Assembly (NCBI RefSeq): GCF_016801865.2
Contig: NC_068939.1
Span: forward strand, 180,328,721-180,392,720
DNA length: 64,000 nt
Origin: Culex pipiens pallens
Lineage: Eukaryota; Arthropoda; Insecta; Diptera; Culicidae
Direction: 5' to 3'
Below the pieces are notes generated by a model that was given only the letters and a program-made list of their open reading frames with translations, searched no databases and had not been told where the DNA came from. Positions 43,557 through 54,561 of this stretch are shown piece after piece (the first letter of the stretch is position 1; each line of letters starts with the position of its first letter). A program made the translations under genes and the position numbers.

Positions 43557-45964
43557 AAAAAAACCAGGGCTGTGGAGTCGGAGTCGGAGTCGGAGCCGGA
43601 GTCGGTGGAGTCGGGTCTTTTTGGAGACCTGGAGTCGGAGTCGGAGTCGGAGTCGTCAAAACTCGAACAGCTGGAGTCGGAGTCGGAGCCGGAGTCGGCT
43701 AAATTTTAAGAGCTGGAGTCGGAGTCGGAGTCGGAGCCGAAGATTTCTGATTACCCGGAGTCGGAGTCGGAGCCGGAGTTATCTTAAATTTAACAAAAAA
43801 ACATGTTTTTTTTTTATTGTTCAGTATTTCCTATAGAACAGCTCAATTTACAAAACATCTTATATTTTTAATTGATTTATCAGATGACATTATGTTTTTG
43901 AAACTTTTTATTGTGATTGAAAAGCTCTAATTGTGTTATTACACTATAATCACTAAATGATAACCTCTTACCCAAGTTTGTAGTATCATAATTTAAAAAA
44001 AATATTAAAAATATTGGTTATGTTGTCAGTTTTTGAATGCTTCCTTTTGCCTATATTAATGTGCCTTTTCAATTCAAATTTGACAAAATTTCATCCAGTT
44101 ATTTCTGAAAAAGTACACTCACAGTCATCTTTTACCCCGATAGCATGTGTCTTGGAAGTTTTAAGTTAAATCATTTTTTAGGAAAAAATTACGAGGTACA
44201 TAAAAAGATTAAAAATAGTAATCACTCGAAAAAAGTCACTGACAGTTTAACTTTTGTAACAAATAATCAACGATAATAACAATCTCTTACTTGGAACTCA
44301 AAATGCACATTTTGTTTATAACTGAGTACAAGAAAATCAAAGTGTTGCATTTAAAACAATTGAAAGTAACAAAAAATATCAAAACAAGTCGCAACAAATT
44401 TTGAAATAATCATTGATTGTTGATGACCGAGCCACGTAGCCCAGTGGTAACGCTTCCGCCTCGTAAGCGGTAGATCGGGGTTCAAATCCCGGCTCGGACC
44501 AACACAACTGGTGATCTTTTCCCTTCTGGAATCGATTGCTTAGTAACGGGAAGGTAGTGTATCGTCACAAACTGGACCTTATCACGACATCTTAGGAAGA
44601 CGACCTATGGAATGTTAACATCAACCTTAACATGTTAACATTAAGTTGATTAATAAACTGTCACTGAATCCGCTTTGTAAATCCCGGCCCCGATACTCTT
44701 CAAGGGTGTTCCCCTCAGGAACTGGGAAAGATTTACTATTGATTGTTGATGTTGATGTTGATTTTAGGTAAACTATTTTGATATCGTTGCAAATTATCGT
44801 TGAAAAAATCTCAAGAATTCAGTACAAAAATGAACTAATAAAAATGTGTAGAACAAATTATAGGTTTTTAATTTATTTTTCAAATATTATAAAAAAAAAA
44901 CAAAATCAAAATAATTTTCTCATACTGTTTGTCACACGCCAATATGACGGAAGGTGATAATCATTGCATATCAATGTACCTGAAAAAATGAAATATTTGT
45001 GACCTAGAAAATATTTTAATTGAGGATATTTGTTTTTTATTATATTTTATGTTTTTTCATATATTTTGATGGAGGCGCAAGATCACTCATAAAGCTTCGT
45101 TTTAGGTGAAGATTCACGAAGTATCGTGCGCTTCCTTTTTAAAGTATAAAAAATTTAAAAATTAAAATAAATTAAAAATTTCCAGAGTAAAATATTTTCC
45201 ATGTCACAGATATTTGAAAAGGACATCTTAAGCGTCCTTTCCACGAAGAAATTGTTTAGATACATTGATTTGCAATAATAATCTCCTTCAGCCATGGCAT
45301 GATGTCCATTTACGTCTTAAAAAAAACAAAAAAAAATGTTTCGTTTAAAATTGACATTTTAAAACAACGTGCCTGTCACTGTGCTTCTAAAAAATGTCAG
45401 CCTGAAAGTGAGCAAATTGAATTTCAATTAGCCTTGAAATTTTTTTTTTCAAATTTGAGGTTAAGCAAATAAATCCAAATTTACTTACAAAACTGTTCTT
45501 CTCAAAATGCCTCTAAAACTGAAGATATTTTTCGATTTCTGTTTCCATAACGTATAAAACTTGTAACCTAGAAACTTTTTTCCGTTTATTTACTTTACTT
45601 CACTTTTACTTAACTTATTTTTCTTGAGAAAAACATGACACTTAGAGAGTATTTAAATAATCCTATTTATCAATGTTTTAAAAATAATTAACTAATAATA
45701 GTTAACTAACTTTTGAAACATTTAAAAATATATGGAGTCGGAGTTGGAGTCGGAGCCAACCATTTGTTGAAAGCTGGAGTCGGAGTCGGAGTCGGAGTCG
45801 GCTAGAGTTGGTAGGCCGGAGTCGGAGTCGGAGTCGGAGCCAACCATTTGTTGAAAGCCGGAGCCGGAGTCGGAGTCGGAGTCGGCTAATCTGAGAAAGC
45901 CGGAGTCGGAGTCGGAGTCGGAGTCGTTTGAAATATGACCCGACTCCGCAGCCCTGAAAAAAAC
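43557..45964 (-). mobile_element. hAT-like element with hexamer arrays, copy 2
   Basis: AAAAAAAC at 43557-43564 and 45957-45964 flanks ends CAGGGCTGTGGAGTCGG and (other strand) CAGGGCTGCGGAGTCGGG. It is copy 1 in reverse orientation. GGAGTC arrays lie at 43574-43780 and 45733-45930, and the inner sequence aligns too (TTTATTGTGATTGAAAAGCT near 43907 against the inverted copy near 38160). Length 2392 bp including a nested SINE. No transposase. SRSRS or SDSDS reading frames are repeat artefacts. Confidence 0.88.
44412..44751 (+). mobile_element. tRNA-derived SINE nested in the hAT copy, 14-bp TSD
   Basis: ATTGATTGTTGATG is repeated at 44412-44425 and 44738-44751. The head 44425-44498 folds almost like a tRNA with a CGT anticodon loop (Thr-like): acceptor GACCGAG/CTCGGAC with one mismatch, A box TAGCCCAGTGG, B box GGTTCAAATCC. 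A ~235-bp body follows, ending near GGGAAAGATTTACT. Some GATGTT repeats follow the duplication. Confidence 0.85.
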
Positions 45965-46488
45965 AATGTAAAAAATGAATAAGTTATCAAATTGAATAAC
46001 CTTAGCGCAAACAATTTCCAAAATAATTCAAAAACATTTTAAAATCGCAAAAGTGGTATAAAAATGTATGAAATTTATTCATCCGAAAAATGAACATGTT
46101 AAACTCCCAAAGACCCAACCCCATCTCTATAGAAATTTTTCACCAATTTAACTACATAATTTGAAATCTTCAAAAATCATTCGCAAGGAAAACTCTTTTT
46201 TATGACCCAGACCCAATGTCTCCCCTGATCAAGGTATGCAGAAACTTTAGTAATGTACCGATTTTATTTTTTTCACAGAGATTGTTCCGACTTGAAGCTT
46301 ATGGTATAATTTTAACGGAGCACAAAACTTTTGTTTCAGACATTTTAGTATCTTCAAAACAACGGGAACTACCGATATGATTATTTGGTTCTAAAATTTT
46401 GGAATGAGACGACAACAATTTACTCAACAAAACTAAATCAAAAAAATTAGAAAAATACCCAAAACATCTTGAAAAATGGCTGGGAAAT
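45965..46488. other. AT-rich non-coding
   Basis: Nothing recognisable. Confidence 0.35.
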
Positions 46489-46951
46489 TAGGCTAATACA
46501 AATTTTATTAAAAGTTTTTGTCTCCCCCCCTTCAAAGGTGGCCCGAAAAATAAGGGGGCAAAATTTTTTTTTTCAAAGACCTTCAAAATTTCAATGGAAA
46601 TTTAAGCGCAATCAGCTGAAATCAATTTTAAATGCATTCCTCTGCATTATGAATCGTTTTAAGCATGTTTGGGTTGATTTAAAGATCTTTAGAATTTTTG
46701 ATGTTTAATATCGCAAAAAGTTTTTTTTCGTTAAATTTTTTGTTTTCGTCAAATCTTACATTTTTTGGAAACTAATGATTGTAAAACAACTGAACTAGTG
46801 TAAAATGCGTTTTAAAACGGTTTGTACATGCAAGTGTTAATACTTTGGCTTGTTATTTTAATATTTTTATTTTATTTTTTTGCCCCCCCCCCCTCGACCC
46901 CAGCCGGAGCCGAGGGACAAAAACTTTGAAATTTTTTTGCATCGGCCTTAT
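46489..46951. mobile_element. C-run MITE (GGCCG-TGCAAA family), diverged
   Basis: Both ends carry AAAGTTTTTGTC followed by C-runs, in inverted orientation (about 46489-46530 and 46885-46951). Internal TAAGGGGGCAAAATTTTTT and the closing CCGAGGGAC match the better copy at 58398-58884. Confidence 0.65.
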
Positions 46952-48325
46952 GAAAAAAAAACAACAATCATTCAAAAGATAATGGTTGTAGATTGTAGAA
47001 TAGGCCTGCTCAAATTAATACAAAAACAAGAGAAATGAAGTTTTTTGTACAAAAATGCTTGAAATGATAAGGAGGTCATACGGGAAAAATAAATAAAAAA
47101 TCGGAAAAAGTTGCTGTGAGTTCCAGATGAAACTTAACTTTTAAATCAGCTTAATTTTTTTAATTCAAATAATTTTGTTATAACAAAAGTTATTTTATTT
47201 AGATGACAACAAAAATTCAAATTATCTATTATCTTCATTTAAGTCACTCCCGCCAACTGAGTAAAATCAAGACTACGTTCTTAATAAATACAGATTTCAC
47301 AGCATTTAAGTTTAAAAATCAGTGTGTTAAATTAGTTATCATGTTCCTGTTTGAACCGAAATCAATGGAAAAATACTAAAACATTGTATAAAAGTCATTA
47401 AAATTGTCTAGATTCACCCGGTAACTAAGGTAAAAAAATGTTTGAACATTCGTTCCGAATTAAAAAATAAAATAAAACGTTAATACAATACCCCATTTTT
47501 TTTCAATGAATTAAGCCCAAAAATAAATATTTCACTGATCCACTATTTTCACAACAAAATCTTCAAATTCATACTAGAACGTGTATTTTTTTTTTCAATT
47601 TCGGGAAAAAACGGAACAAAATATTTAAAAAAATCGGGATCGGGAAATTTCAGGGAATTTGTCCGGGGAAATCTGAAAAACGACACAATTTTTTTTTTTG
47701 AATTTTTGATGCAGTGAACCGTTTTGAAGTTGCAGTCACGTTAAGGATAAAATTTTCATTAAATTTAACATTTTTTAAATATTTGAAAAAAAATTCCTAT
47801 ATTTTGTGGAAAATTTGACAATAAGTTTAAGGTCCACAAAAAATGTTGATTCGATGAAAACGAGTTTTTTTTAAGTGTCACCTAGTTAGCCAGTGATTTT
47901 CAACTGACAATATCTCTGAAACTATTAGTTCGAATTTCAGTGTTAAAAAACAAAATGTTGTGAAATTTCTGATCTGTTTTAAAAAAATAAAATAAAATTT
48001 TGAAATTATTTATACTGAAAGGATCAGAATCTGACCAGCCCGCAAAATTGTAAAGGAAAAACTAATGATGCTTCTTTTTTTTGACTGAAAGAATGTAGAG
48101 ATATTAAAATGTTTAAAATCGGGAAATAATTTGCTAAATTCTAGAGAACTACTAAAAGGAGTTTTTTTTTTGAGTTCAGAAGCTGGAAAACTAGTAATTT
48201 TGAACAAAGGTTTTTGCAAGGCCTTTAAAATGATCAAAACATAAAATTTGACAACCCTTCTAAAAAGTTGATAGGTGCCTTATGGTGGATTAGTTAGAAA
48301 ATGATCAACAAAATTGACACATTTC
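46952..48325. other. AT-rich non-coding
   Basis: No gene or bounded element could be supported. Confidence 0.35.
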
Positions 48326-48480
48326 TGGAGTTGTTTTTAAAGGTCCAATAAACCAAATTTTGCAGTTTCTGCTTTTTGGGTGTTCTTGAAACCGCCTTGA
48401 GTCAGGGGTATTAAAAAACACCCAAAAAGCAAAAACTGAAAATTTGGTTTATTGGAACTTTTTAAAAAAAAAAACTCTAG
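48326..48480. repeat. ~150-bp hairpin element
   Basis: CCAATAAACCAAATTTTGCA and TTTGGTTTATTGGA, together with CTTTTTGGGTGTT against AACACCCAAAAAG, form arms of about 50 bases around a ~30-base loop. Likely a MITE-type fold-back; flanking duplication unclear. Confidence 0.75.
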
Positions 48481-49975
48481 AACTCCATGTTTAACTCCAA
48501 TTAGGCCAATACAAAACAAAGTGAAAAAATTAAATTACTAGACATGGTTTATTTACTTCAAGAGCTATAAAAACAGCTATAACACCAGACCTGCTGTCTT
48601 GCAATTTTTAAGGGTTTGCAATCGTTTGCATAAGTTACTTTTTTATATTCATAGATGGATTTTATGCACATTATATTTCAAGTTTGCTAAATATAAACTC
48701 AACCAAAAAAAAAATAACTAAGCTCAACAAAATTTGCTACGGATGAAGCCAAACTTGTGCATTTCAACTTTTTAGCCGAAGCCGAAATGCAAAGATTGGA
48801 GCAGCAAACGTACAAAGGGAAACCTCTCCAAAATACATTTTTTTGCTGGAAGGTTGTGGTTTATTCAACCGTGTACTGGCAAAAGTCGTTTCTTTAATAA
48901 GAGTAAATTTTTTTCAAGAAATATACTCTAAAAAAATGGGAAAAAAGTAAACGAGAAATCAAATTCAATAACATAAAATGTAGCTGGTGTTTCGAAGGTT
49001 AAGACGTTTACTTTCACACAAGTGCCAACTTACTTCAACGAATCGCTTGAAATTCCTGATGGAAAATTCCACCTCCACCACCGAACCGCTACATCGTTGC
49101 ACTTTGCACTCGGGGAAATTCTCCCACGTTTGCCTTAACTTTGGCTGGTGCCAATATATCGATATTCAGGTCAAACTGATTTCAAGTTTTGATTGGATTT
49201 TCCGCTTTCGCCAACAAAGTCACCACCACCACCATTATGAGAGAAGGTGTGTTGTTCTTTCCCGAACTTGGTTCATTTTCGTCGAGTTTTAAAGCTTTTG
49301 CTTAACTTATTTTGTTTGAAAATGAAAGAAAAAAAAGCGCACGCAATTCCCAGTGCACTTTTGCTTCGCGAGGAAGCAAATTTTCCGAAGTTGGTGGCTC
49401 ACGCGAACGTCAGATTTAATAATATTTTGCTTTTGGGGGGAGCTTGATGTTATTTTGCTTCCCAAGAAGAAACTTTTTTTCTTTTTTTTTCTTTTTCTCG
49501 GAGGAGGACGTCCTCGTCGTCACCGGCATACACTCACTGCATAATAACGAAATTATGTTTTCGTCGTTGATTTATTGCCCCTTGTGGAATACGAGCCATG
49601 TTTGTGTGTGTGTGCGTGTGTGCTCAACTTGAGAGTGTGTTTATGCATGGAAAGTTTTTTTTACTGAGCTCATCTTATCTGGTGTGTAGGTGGTGGTGGT
49701 GGTGGTGGCACAGCCCAAGTAAACCAAAGTCTAGGCAGTCCTTCGTATCAAAACAGTTCTCCATTTTTTTACATCGTTTTTTTTGTTACAAGATGACTTA
49801 CTTCATTCTCCGTTGCCACCATCATTTCATTCTGGCATTTGTTTGTTTGTTTGTTTTTTTTTTTTGACAAGTTGCTATACAGGAAAACTTCTGGGTTATT
49901 GGTTTTTTAAGTGAATAAAAAAGAACTATATAAAAAAGAAAACATGCATTCATGTTGCTCTGCATAAATACATAA
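48481..49975. other. Unassigned; higher complexity at 48980-49830
   Basis: This patch has CACCACCACCACC, CCTCGTCGTC and GTGTGTGTGTGCG tracts and a GGT-repeat run near 49688. Overlapping ORFs show no recognisable domains. Confidence 0.35.
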
Positions 49976-51240
49976 CATACTTAAAATACTTAAAAAAACT
50001 TAAAATACTTAAAATACTTAAAAAACTTAAAATACTTAAAATACTTAAAATACTTAAAATACTTAAAAAACTTAAAATACTTAAAATACTTAAAATACTT
50101 AAAATACTTAAAATACTTAAAATACTTAAAATACTTAAAATACTTAAAATACTTAAAATACTTAAAAAACTTAAAATACTTAAAATACTTAAAATACTTA
50201 AAATACTTAAAATACTTAAAATACTAAAAATACTTAAAATACTTAAAATACTAAAAATACTTAAAATACTTAAAATACTTCAAATACTTAAAATACTTAA
50301 AATACTAAAAATACTAAAAATACTAAAAATACTAAAAATACTTAAAATACTTAAAATACTTAAAATACTTAAAATACTTAAAATACTTAAAATACTTAAA
50401 ATACTTAAAATACTTAAAATACTTAAAATACTTAAAATACTTAAAATACTTAAAATACTTAAAATACTTAAAATACTTAAAATACTTAAAATACTTAAAA
50501 TACTTAAAATACTTAAAATACTTAAAATACTTAAAATACTTAAAATACTTAAAATACTTAAAATACTTAAAATACTTAAAATACTTAAAATACTTAAAAT
50601 ACTTAAAATACTTAAAATACTTAAAATACTTAAAATACTTAAAATACTTAAAATACTTAAAATACTTAAAATACTTAAAATACTTAAAATACTTAAAATA
50701 CTTAAAATACTTAAAATACTTAAAATACTTAAAATACTTAAAATACTTAAAATACTTAAAATACTTAAAATCCTTAAAATACTTAAAATACTTAAAATAC
50801 TTAAAATACTTAAAATACTTAAAATACTTAAAATACTTAAAATACTCAAAATACTTAAAATACTTAAAATACTTAAAATACTTAAAATACTTAAAATACT
50901 TAAAATACTTAAAATACTTAAAATACTTAAAATACTTAAAATACTTAAAAAACTTAAAATACTTAAAATACTTAAAATACTTAAAATACTTAAAATACTT
51001 AAAATACTTAAAATACTTAAAATACTTAAAATACTTAAAATACTTAAAATACTTAAAATACTTAAAATACTTAAAATACTTAAACTACTTAAAATACTAA
51101 AATACTAAAATACTAAAATACTAAAATACTAAAATACTTAAATACTAAAATACTAAAATACTAAAATACTAAAATACTAAAATACTAAAATACTAAAATA
51201 CTAAAATACTAAAATACTAAAATACTAAAATACTTAAAAA
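49976..51240. repeat. (AAAATACTT)n 9-bp satellite, 1.26 kb
   Basis: About 130 units of AAAATACTT with sporadic AAAAAACTT and AAAATACTA variants. From about 51092 the period drops to 8 (AAAATACT). Long ORFs here (SIL repeats) are artefacts. Confidence 0.97.
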
Positions 51241-51242
51241 CT

Positions 51243-53304
51243 GAAATACTACTACTCAAGTACAATTTATTTTTAACTTTCCTAAAATATATTATTTATG
51301 AGCTTTAAAAAAAATATGGAGGTGTTGAAAAAACTTCAAAAAATTATAATGAATAAATTAAAAAAAATCTCTGAATAAAACAAACAATAAAATCCATACT
51401 CCTCGTCCGCCTGACTGTGGCAGCATGTGAGCAGCAGCAGCAGCAAAAAAGTGGCACGTGGTCGGCTCATCTTTCGAGATGATTTACTCTGATTTGCCAG
51501 TTTGTCGGTGCCCGGATCCTTCCACTCCGCTCCCCACACACACACACTCACAGTACCCAAGATTGACGGGTTGGATGGGAAAATCAGACATTGAGCCTGT
51601 CTGCTGTCAACGAATTTTTCATCTCGGGTCTTGTTTTTTTGAAGAACACTTTTTTTTTCTTGTTAACTTTGCTGTTGGTCGGATGATGGAGGATTGAAGT
51701 AATGGTTTTTTGTTTCGAAGATGATTTTTTGTTTTGCTGGAATTGAGACATGAGCTGATTATGCGCAAGATGAGATGACGATTGATGGTTGATGAGAATT
51801 TCTGGTCTGCAGCGATTTTGAGATGGTTACTTGTGATCTATTGTTCGAAGTAGAAGAAGCTTTCTAGCTACGTTTTTTTGGATGTTTTGGTACTCCACAT
51901 TCCAAAACGCGAGTACGAATTCCAATCAAACATTTTCTCGTACACCTTAATCTTCGTCAGCTACACCGTTCTTTAGCGGTGTTAATTTCTCCGAACGTAC
52001 CAAACAACAGCTTCTGCCCCAGCATCGCAACAGCCAAGAAGGAGTCACTTAGTGTGAAAAGCTCACGCCGGAAAGCTCCCACTCGAAGAAAATCTATTTC
52101 CGTTCGCTGGCTTTATTTGAAGCACTATGTTATTGGCAGCAACCCCGTACATATCCATTAGCTGGTGGATCCTGTAATCAGGAATTTTCATCCTGGCCAC
52201 CCACGTACATACCAAACCAAACGTACTAAATACAGAAGGGGAGGAAAAGCTTTCTGTAAGCGCGCAAGAAGTTCTTCACTTGTTTCAATCGTATGAATGT
52301 GAGGTTGGAGAAGTCCTTCAGGGATTGATTGCTCTTGAGCGATATGTTACCTAGAGTTTCCATATCAGTTTTTATTTAATATTATTTTTTAACTTAACTT
52401 TCCACACCTGTACAAAAAATAGCAAGTCTCACCTTGAAATTTTATTTCTGAAAATAAATTTTGTATCATCAAATATCTTGGTCACCCTACTAGCAAAGTG
52501 CTCTCTGTACATCTGCTATCGATACCGTATACATTTCCTCCGAAGATTGAGCAGATATGTGAAAATCAATAACACTCCACCAACCAGTCCCAGCTCCAAT
52601 TCTAGAGGTCTTAGAGAGTCAGAAGTACCAAGCAATTGCGCGATTCAATGTGGAATTAAATCAACCCCAGCGAAGATTAGCGAGCACGCGAGCGCTGGCT
52701 GACATTTCACTCCCCAGCAAAAAGTAGATTGATGTGGCAAATTATCCTTCACCTGGAGCTTGTCTCCTCTCTCTTTGGGTTATGGTTCAGGACGATGACT
52801 GAAGACGAGCTATAGCAGCTGTAAGTGGGATTAACCCAATCGAAATGGGAGCAAGCGATAAGATACATGATGTCGTCGTTGGGTGACAGGTTTTGGATCG
52901 ATTTGATGGTTGATATTCGACATGGTTGAAGTTGATGTCAGTAAACGCTTTAGTATCGTCAAGGTATGATAGATTTGGGCTCCCTTAACACGCTTCAATA
53001 GACAACATTGAATTTCAGTGAATTTCCGGTGAAACAATAAAGTTGTAAAATTAGGATATAAATGCTATAAAATCATAATAAAAAACCAGGCGTCTCCATT
53101 GAATTACTCTTTCTTAGAATGAAATCACCATCATATCAATTCTATTCAAAATTTACAACTTTATCCTCTTGCAAGAAATTCACTAAAAATTAATTCTGTT
53201 GAAATGAGCCTCTTCAGGAAGCCCAAATCGACCATACCTTGATGAAACTGAAGCGTTTATAATCAACTTCAAAAATGTCGAGTTGTGTTTTTTTTTTCAT
53301 CAAA
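51243..53304. other. Higher-complexity unassigned sequence
   Basis: 51390-51700 and 51890-52960 are of coding-like composition, but no frame stays open with a recognisable domain on either strand. Possibly decayed coding or plain host DNA. Confidence 0.35.
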
Positions 53305-53619
53305 ATTTTAAAAATTGTCAAGATTATTAAAATTATCAAAATCATCAAAATTAACAAAATTATCAAAATTATCTAAATTATCAAAATTATCAAAATTATC
53401 AAAATTATCAAAATTATCAAAATTATCAAAATTATCAAAATTATCAATATTATAAAAATTATCAAAATTATCAAAATTATCAAAATTATCAAAATTATCA
53501 AAATTATCAAAATTATCAAAATTATCAAAATTATCAAAATTATCAAAATTATCAAAATTATCAAAATTATCAAAATTATCAAAATTATCAAAATCATCTA
53601 AAATATCAAAATTATCAAA

Positions 53620-53747
53620 ATTCTGGAGCAACATTTGAAAGGGGTGGTACGACATTGCTCTTACGGCCTTTGATTACACGCGTTTAAATGGGACGAAAGG
53701 CCGTAAGAGCAATGTCGTACCGCCCCTTTCAAATGTTGCTCCAGAAT
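53620..53747. repeat. 128-bp palindrome, copy 1
   Basis: Arms of about 52 bases, starting ATTCTGGAGCAACATTTGAA and ending with its complement, differ at one position (GGGGTGG against CCGCCCC). The loop is ~22 bases around ACACGCGTTTAAATGGG. It could extrude a long hairpin. Confidence 0.93.
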
Positions 53748-53997
53748 TATCAAAATTATCAAAATTATCAAAATTATCAAAATTATCAAAATTATCAAAA
53801 TTATCAAAATTATCAAAATTATCAAAATTATCAAAATTATCAAAATTATCAAAATTATCAAAATTATCAAAATTATCAAAATTATCAAAATTATCAAAAT
53901 TATCAAAATTATCAAAATTATCAAAATTATCAAAATTATCAAAATTATCAAAATTATCAAAATTATCAAAATCATCTAAAATATCAAAATTATCAAA

Positions 53998-54125
53998 ATT
54001 CTGGAGCAACATTTGAAAGGGGTGGTACGACATTGCTCTTACGGCCTTTGATTACACGCGTTTAAATGGGACGAAAGGCCGTAAGAGCAATGTCGTACCG
54101 CCCCTTTCAAATGTTGCTCCAGAAT
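53998..54125. repeat. 128-bp palindrome, copy 2
   Basis: Apparently identical to the first copy, 378 bases downstream and in the same satellite context, including the same arm mismatch. Confidence 0.93.
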
Positions 54126-54561
54126 TATCAAAATTATCAAAATTATCAAAATTATCAAAATTATCAAAATTATCAAAATTATCAAAATTATCAAAATTAT
54201 CAAAATTATCAAAATTATCAAAATTATCAAAATTATCAAAATTATCAAAATTATCAAAATTATCAAAATTATCAAAATTATCAAAATTATCAAAATTATC
54301 AAAATTATCAAAATTATCAAAATTATCAAAATTATCAAAATTATCAAAATTATCAAAATTATCAAAATTATCAAAATTATCAAAATTATCAAAATTATCA
54401 AAATTATCAAAATTATCAAAATTATCAAAATTATCAAAATTATCAAAATTATCAAAATTATCAAAATTATCAAAATTATCAAAATTATCAAAATTATCAA
54501 AATTATCAAAATTATCAAAATTATCAAAATTATCAAAATTATCAAAATTATCAAAATTATC

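Larger units (their letters stand above)
53305..54560. repeat. (AAAATTATC)n 9-bp satellite with palindrome modules
   Basis: The array runs 53305-53619, 53748-53997 and 54126-54560, and continues at 56327-56392 on the far side of half-LINE copy 2. Variant units AAAATCATCTAAAATATC precede both palindromes, showing that array plus palindrome was duplicated as a 378-bp unit. Reading frames (FDN, ILI, YQN repeats) are artefacts. Confidence 0.96.

Noticed and set aside
44425..44498. Functional tRNA-Thr gene
   Set aside because: Acceptor, anticodon and T stems each have a mismatch, there is no immediate Pol III stop, and it is the head of a SINE with a 14-bp duplication.
43621..46021. SR-rich or SD-rich proteins (SRSRSRS, SDSDSDS)
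   Set aside because: Translations of GGAGTC/GACTCC hexamer arrays at hAT ends, not SR proteins.
50280..50849. Long ORF of SIL repeats
   Set aside because: Pure translation of the 9-bp AAAATACTT satellite; all frames of the array are open.
49976..51240. CRISPR-like regular array
   Set aside because: Units are contiguous with no unique spacers, and the context is eukaryotic.
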